A stretch of 64,000 nucleotides of DNA, from the NCBI RefSeq assembly GCF_050315115.1, contig NZ_JBNPOJ010000002.1:123228-187227 (forward strand), in the 5' to 3' direction. The position numbers and the translations under genes were made by a program. Positions 59,762-64,000 of the stretch are shown in pieces. The stretch's first letter is position 1; each line of letters opens with the position of its first letter. Below the pieces are notes generated by a model that had not been told where the DNA came from, ran no database searches, and saw only the letters and a list, made by a program, of their open reading frames with translations. This DNA is from Peptoniphilus_A sp022767005. GTDB lineage: Bacteria > Bacillota > Clostridia > Tissierellales > Peptoniphilaceae.

Positions 59762-59885
59762 CAAAATTATTTTGTTAAACTTACAATATAATTGTTACAA
59801 AGAAGCAATTAAATGGAAATCTTGCTTATTGAATAAGAGTATGTTTCTGGGGTATTATAAAGATATATAAAAAAGGAGGTTTTTT

Positions 59886-61175
59886 ATGAAGAAAAAATAT
59901 TTTGGACTTAACCTTCCAATGCTATTAATTTTAGCAATAATTGTTTTCATAGCAACTTATTTGGGAGTTTTGTCAAAGGATTTAGCGGGTGGAGTTGCCC
60001 TAATGTTCGCAATAGGTATAATTTTATATGAAATTGGTGAGGTAATTCCATTTTGGAACACTTATGTTGGTGGTGGACTTGTTCTTGCATTTTTAGGTAC
60101 TGCAGTTTTATGTTATTACAAGGTAATTCCTGAAGAATATGTTGAACTTATTTCATCTGTAAACTCAAAACCAATGGGAGTTTTAAACTTCTTTATCATA
60201 ATGCTTATCACTGGTTCACTTCTTGGACTAAATAGAGAGCTTATGATTAAGTCTTTTGCAGGTTATATACCAGCAATCTTAGGTGGAGTTGTTGGTGCAG
60301 CAGTTCTTGGAATTATTGGAGGACTTTTCTTTGGAGTTTCTCCTGCAAACACTGTTTTAAAATACGTTCTTCCAGTAATGGGCGGAGGTAATGGTGCAGG
60401 TGCAGTTCCATTAAGTCAAATTTATGAAAGAGTTACTGGAGATGCTGCAGCAAATTATTATGGATTTGCAATTTCAATTCTTACTATCGCAAATATTTTT
60501 GCAATAATTGCTGGTGGTCTTTTAAATAAGATTGGAGAAAAAAATCCAAAGCTTACTGGTGATAAGAAAACTCTTATGAGATCTGCCCCAGAAATTGGTA
60601 AGGGAGAAGAAAAATTCACTACACAATTAAAGGACTACACAGGAGCAATTTTAATGGGTCTTACTTTTTATCAATTGGGAAGACTTATTGCAGATAAAAT
60701 TTGGGACCCACTAGTTCCATCAGTTCCAATTCATCCTTTTGCTTTTATGATTATTTTAGTTGCCCTTGCTAATGGTCTTGGAATTATTCCAGGTTCACTT
60801 AGACAAGCTGCAAAGGAAGTTCAGTCTTTCTTTACTAAAAATATTGTAATTTTAGTAATGGTTGGCGTAGGTGTTGAAACTGATTTACACGAGCTTGTAG
60901 CTGCAATAACTATAGGAAATGTTATTATGGCACTTTTAATTGTAATAGGCGCTATAATTGGTTCAGGACTTGTTGGCCACCTTGTAGGATTCTACTTTGT
61001 AGACTCTGCTGTTACAGCAGGACTATGTATGGCTAACAGAGGTGGTTCTGGAGATATCGCTGTTCTTGGAGCAGCCGATAGAATGGAACTTATGAGTTAT
61101 GCTCAACTTTCATCAAGACTTGGTGGAGGAATTATACTTGTAATAGGTTCAATACTCTTTGGATCACTCATGTAG
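59886..61175 (+). CDS. 2-hydroxycarboxylate transporter, probably citrate carrier
   Basis: A 429-residue membrane protein with about 11 helices. It has the two GGxG-type re-entrant loops of the 2HCT family: Gly-Gly-Gly-Asn-Gly-Ala-Gly-Ala-Val-Pro near residue 168 and Asn-Arg-Gly-Gly-Ser-Gly-Asp-Ile-Ala near residue 385. CitS, CitP, CimH and MleP belong here. The citrate lyase genes directly follow (citD 14 bases away), so citrate uptake, with sodium or in exchange for a product, is the likely job. It has an AGGAGG site. Confidence 0.92.
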   Translation: MKKKYFGLNLPMLLILAIIVFIATYLGVLSKDLAGGVALMFAIGIILYEIGEVIPFWNTYVGGGLVLAFLGTAVLCYYKVIPEEYVELISSVNSKPMGVLNFFIIMLITGSLLGLNRELMIKSFAGYIPAILGGVVGAAVLGIIGGLFFGVSPANTVLKYVLPVMGGGNGAGAVPLSQIYERVTGDAAANYYGFAISILTIANIFAIIAGGLLNKIGEKNPKLTGDKKTLMRSAPEIGKGEEKFTTQLKDYTGAILMGLTFYQLGRLIADKIWDPLVPSVPIHPFAFMIILVALANGLGIIPGSLRQAAKEVQSFFTKNIVILVMVGVGVETDLHELVAAITIGNVIMALLIVIGAIIGSGLVGHLVGFYFVDSAVTAGLCMANRGGSGDIAVLGAADRMELMSYAQLSSRLGGGIILVIGSILFGSLM

Positions 61176-61189
61176 TAGGAGGGATATTT

Positions 61190-61471
61190 TTGAAACTAAA
61201 AAAGGAAGCAATGGCTGGAACTCTCGAGTCAAATGATATTTTAATAACAGTTGACGATGGCGAAGGCATCTCTATTGAACTTGAAAGTTCAGTGAAAAAA
61301 CAATTTGGCAAACAAATTGAAAAAGTTATAAGAGAAACTTTAGAAAAGTTAGATATTAAGGATGCAAAAGTTACTGCAGTAGACAAGGGAGCCCTTGACT
61401 ACACAATAAGAGCAAGAGTAGAAGCAGCATGCTTTAGAGCAGCTGAAAGTACAGAATATAAATGGAGCTGA
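61190..61471 (+). CDS. citD: Citrate lyase acyl carrier protein (gamma subunit)
   Basis: A 93-residue protein of normal CitD length. Ser14 in Ala-Gly-Thr-Leu-Glu-Ser-Asn-Asp is the conserved attachment site of the prosthetic group, and Arg-Ala-Arg-Val-Glu-Ala-Ala near the end is typical. The start is a TTG with GGAGG upstream. It carries acetyl and citryl groups between the other subunits. Confidence 0.93.
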   Translation: MKLKKEAMAGTLESNDILITVDDGEGISIELESSVKKQFGKQIEKVIRETLEKLDIKDAKVTAVDKGALDYTIRARVEAACFRAAESTEYKWS

Positions 61472-61475
61472 TATT

Positions 61476-62375
61476 TTGAAAGAAAGATTAAGAAGAACAA
61501 TGATGTTTCTTCCAGGTAACAACCCTGCAAATATTACTGATGCTCATATTTATGGCCCTGATTCAATTATGATCGACCTTGAAGATGCAACGAGTATCAA
61601 CCAAAAAGATGCGGCAAGATTTTTAGTTTACAATGCACTTAAAACTTTGGACTATGGAAAGACTGAAGTTGTTGTTAGAATTAATTCCCTTGACACACCA
61701 TTTGGACGTGAAGATATTAAGGCAGTGGTTAAGGCTGGAGTAGATGTAATTAGATTGCCTAAATCAGAAACGGCACAAGATGTAAAAGATGTAGATGAAA
61801 TAATAACTGAAGTCGAAGAAGAAATGGGATGCCTCGGCAAAACTCTTATGATGGCAGCTATTGAATCTCCAACTGGTGTAATAAATGCAGTTGATATTGC
61901 AAAGGCTTCACCTAGAATGATGGGCATTGCCCTTGGAGCTGCCGACTATGTTACAAATTTAAAGACACAAAGATCAACTCATGGTTGGGAACTTTTTGCA
62001 GCAAGAAGTCAAATAGTACTAGCTGCAAGAAATGCAGGCATTGCTTGTTTTGATACAGTTAATACAAATCTCGACGATATGGATGCCTTTAGAGAAGAAG
62101 TTCAATTTATAAAGGATCTTGGCTTTGATGGAAAATCTGTAATTCACCCTAAACAAATTGCTGTTGTAAATGAAGTTTATACACCAACGGAAAAGGACAT
62201 TACAAAATCTCTTCGCATTATTGCAGGTTCAAAGGAAGCCGAAAGAAAGGGCTCTGGAGTTATTACTGTTGACGGAAAGATGGTTGACTATCCAATTATA
62301 GCTGGAGCACAAAGAGTATTGGATCTTGCAGTTGCTAGTGGAGTGCTAAAAAAGGAGGATATTGATGAACTATAA
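61476..62375 (+). CDS. citE: Citrate lyase beta subunit
   Basis: A 299-residue TIM-barrel lyase. Motifs include Phe-Leu-Pro-Gly-Asn near residue 11, Asp-Leu-Glu-Asp-Ala near residue 34 with metal-binding acids, Arg-Leu-Pro-Lys-Ser-Glu near residue 94 and Lys-Ser-Val-Ile-His-Pro near residue 217. It cleaves citryl-carrier to acetyl-carrier and oxaloacetate. The start is a TTG. Its end overlaps citF by 11 bases. Confidence 0.95.
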   Translation: MKERLRRTMMFLPGNNPANITDAHIYGPDSIMIDLEDATSINQKDAARFLVYNALKTLDYGKTEVVVRINSLDTPFGREDIKAVVKAGVDVIRLPKSETAQDVKDVDEIITEVEEEMGCLGKTLMMAAIESPTGVINAVDIAKASPRMMGIALGAADYVTNLKTQRSTHGWELFAARSQIVLAARNAGIACFDTVNTNLDDMDAFREEVQFIKDLGFDGKSVIHPKQIAVVNEVYTPTEKDITKSLRIIAGSKEAERKGSGVITVDGKMVDYPIIAGAQRVLDLAVASGVLKKEDIDEL

Positions 62376-63912
62376 TAAAAATGCAGTAGGAAGAGATATC
62401 CCTGAATACCTTGAAGGCATTGGTGAACTTGTTCCCTTTAAAGGCGAAGGCAAATATCTTAGAACAGACAAAAAGGCTTCACCAAAAATCAGATATGGAA
62501 ATAGAGACGAAAGTAAACTACTAGGTTCAATCGAAGAAGCTGTAAAGAAAAGTGGTCTTAAAGACGGCATGACAATTTCTTTCCACCATCACCTAAGAAA
62601 TGGTGATTATGTTGTAAACATGGTTATGCAAGTTATTGCAGACATGGGCATTAAAGATTTAACTCTTGCACCATCATCCCTTTCACCATGCCACGACAAA
62701 TTAATTCCCCTAATTGAAGCCGGTGTAATAACTGGAATTCAGTCTTCAGGACTTAGAGGAGAACTGGGAGAAAAGATTTCTCAAGGAATTCTTAAAAAAC
62801 CTTGTATAATTCGTTCCCACGGAGGACGTGCAAGAGCAATTGAAGATGGCGAACTTCACATTGACGTAGCATTTCTTGCTGCACCTTCTTGTGATGAATA
62901 TGGCAACATAAACGGTAGAGAAGGAAAATCTGCTTGTGGTTCACTTGGTTATGCAATTGTAGATGCACAATACGCCGATTGCGTAATTGCAATAACAGAT
63001 AATCTTGTACCATTCCCAAATATTCCTGCATCAATTGGCATGATGTATGTTGATTATGTAGTTCAAGTTGATGCAATTGGAGATCCAAAGGGAATTGTTT
63101 CTGGCTCAATTAGATTTAACGACAATCCTAGAGATTTATTGATTGCAAATAATGCAGTAAAGGCAATTAAGGCATCTGGACTTTATAAAAATGGATTTAA
63201 GTTCCAAACTGGAGCAGCAGGATCAACTCTTGCCGTTGCAAAGCTTCTTCGTGAAGAGATGAAAAAAGACGGCATCAAGGCATCAATGGCACTTGGCGGA
63301 ATTACTGGATACATGGTTACAATGCTTGAAGAAGGATTAATCGATGGAATTTACGATACACAATCCTTTGACCTTGATGCAGCAAGATCAATTCGTGAAA
63401 ATCCAAAACACTTTGAGCAAACAGCATCATCATATGCAAATCCAAATAATCCAACTCCTGCAGTTAATACTCTTGACTTTGTCCTTCTTGGTGCACTTGA
63501 AATCGACACAGACTTCAATGTAAATGTAATGACTAGATCCGATGGAGTTATTAACCAAGCAGTTGGTGGACACCAAGATACTGCACCTGGAGCAAAAATG
63601 TCATTAATTCTTGCACCACTTGTAAGATCAAGAAATCCAATTATCATGGATAAAGTTACAACTGTCTGTACACCGGGAGAATCTGTTGATGTAGTATGTA
63701 CTGACTATGGAATTTCTGTAAATCCAAAGAGAAAAGATTTAATCGAAAAATTTAAGGAAGCTGGAATTGAAGTTAAAGACATCAAAGAATTGCAACAAAT
63801 GGCAGAAAAATTAACAGGAAAACCTGAAGAAATTAAATTTTCTGACGAAGTAGTTGCAGTTGTAGAATACAGAGATGGTTCTATAATTGATGTAATTAAA
63901 AAGGAAGCTTAA
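62365..63912 (+). CDS. citF: Citrate lyase alpha subunit
   Basis: A 515-residue CoA-transferase-type subunit of normal CitF length. It has Phe-His-His-His-Leu-Arg-Asn-Gly-Asp near residue 73, Arg-Ser-His-Gly-Gly-Arg near residue 150, and Gln-Thr-Gly-Ala-Ala-Gly near residue 284. It swaps acetyl for citryl on CitD. The ATG at 62365 has AAAGGAGG six bases upstream. With citD and citE it forms the enzyme that splits citrate to acetate and oxaloacetate. Confidence 0.95.
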   Translation: MNYNKNAVGRDIPEYLEGIGELVPFKGEGKYLRTDKKASPKIRYGNRDESKLLGSIEEAVKKSGLKDGMTISFHHHLRNGDYVVNMVMQVIADMGIKDLTLAPSSLSPCHDKLIPLIEAGVITGIQSSGLRGELGEKISQGILKKPCIIRSHGGRARAIEDGELHIDVAFLAAPSCDEYGNINGREGKSACGSLGYAIVDAQYADCVIAITDNLVPFPNIPASIGMMYVDYVVQVDAIGDPKGIVSGSIRFNDNPRDLLIANNAVKAIKASGLYKNGFKFQTGAAGSTLAVAKLLREEMKKDGIKASMALGGITGYMVTMLEEGLIDGIYDTQSFDLDAARSIRENPKHFEQTASSYANPNNPTPAVNTLDFVLLGALEIDTDFNVNVMTRSDGVINQAVGGHQDTAPGAKMSLILAPLVRSRNPIIMDKVTTVCTPGESVDVVCTDYGISVNPKRKDLIEKFKEAGIEVKDIKELQQMAEKLTGKPEEIKFSDEVVAVVEYRDGSIIDVIKKEA

Positions 63913-63940
63913 AATTAGAACTAAAAACTAACTATACTGA

Positions 63941-63969
63941 AAAGAGAGAGGCTTAGGTCTCTCTTTTTT
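63941..63969 (+). terminator. Intrinsic terminator after citF
   Basis: A perfect 9-bp stem AAAGAGAGA/TCTCTCTTT followed by Ts. Confidence 0.87.
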
Positions 63970-64000
63970 AGGCTATATGTTAAATATTGGGGAGACTCGT

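Noticed and set aside
1..64000. CRISPR array, rRNA or a replication origin
   Set aside because: I saw no regularly spaced repeats, no rRNA-like sequence and no DnaA-box cluster.

Overview
The window is chromosomal DNA from an AT-rich, low-GC Gram-positive anaerobe. Clostridia-like features are a long-form ribosome hibernation factor, a tRNA-Tyr T-box leader, CtsR/HrcA-type heat-shock operators, a BceRS/BceAB module, rubredoxin and citrate-lyase fermentation genes. By overall gene content I would guess a Peptoniphilus-like member of the Tissierellia; this is inference, since no rRNA lies in the window.

Layout. 1-5.4 kb: end of the rpsF-ssb-rpsR operon, a YjiH-type membrane protein, an unrecognised 574-residue protein with an ArAE/FUSC-type membrane protein, and hpf. 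5.6-11.7 kb: secreted alkaline phosphatase, then on the minus strand a tight three-gene operon (small Cys-Cys protein, MoxR-type AAA+ ATPase, VWA protein) and a CstA-type transporter. 12-17 kb: tRNA-Pro, a HAD hydrolase/VanZ pair, and ssrA (tmRNA). The 3' end of ssrA is the attachment site of a decayed integrated element of about 2.9 kb. It holds an internally deleted integrase, a Fic protein, a CI/LexA-like repressor and frameshifted phage-type genes, and it is bounded by a 13-bp repeat of the ssrA end. 17.5-30.7 kb: metabolic genes (MBL hydrolase, folP-like, pta), a peptide-antibiotic sensing and detoxification locus (two-component system, erythromycin-esterase-like protein, ABC transporter), a decayed stretch with a structured 5' leader, ADP-ribosylglycohydrolase, split chromate transporter, proC and a DJ-1 family protein.

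30.8-44 kb: CDF metal transporter, a trkA-trkH-trkA potassium-uptake operon with ung, the selenouridine synthase mnmH, PPK2, rubredoxin, pepD, and tyrS behind an unusually compact T-box. 44-54.3 kb: an AcpS-NnrD fusion, a secreted protein with two small membrane proteins lying where alr/mazE might be expected, an orphan MazF, tagA, transketolase, an EamA transporter, an MscS channel with two companion genes, and threonine ammonia-lyase. 54.3-57.1 kb: a large single-gene fusion of a PLD-type nuclease domain with a P-loop ATPase (the best candidate here for an undescribed defence protein), then hsp20 with both CtsR-like and CIRCE-like operators. 57.3-63.9 kb: citrate fermentation genes citG-citC-citX, a 2-hydroxycarboxylate transporter, and citD-citE-citF.

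Most genes are ordinary housekeeping or catabolic genes in short operons, separated by clear intrinsic terminators. The unusual parts are the ssrA element, the CC-protein/MoxR/VWA operon, the compact tyrS T-box, the secreted-protein locus at 45.3 kb and the PLD-ATPase. All function calls are from reading motifs and context; no database search was run.
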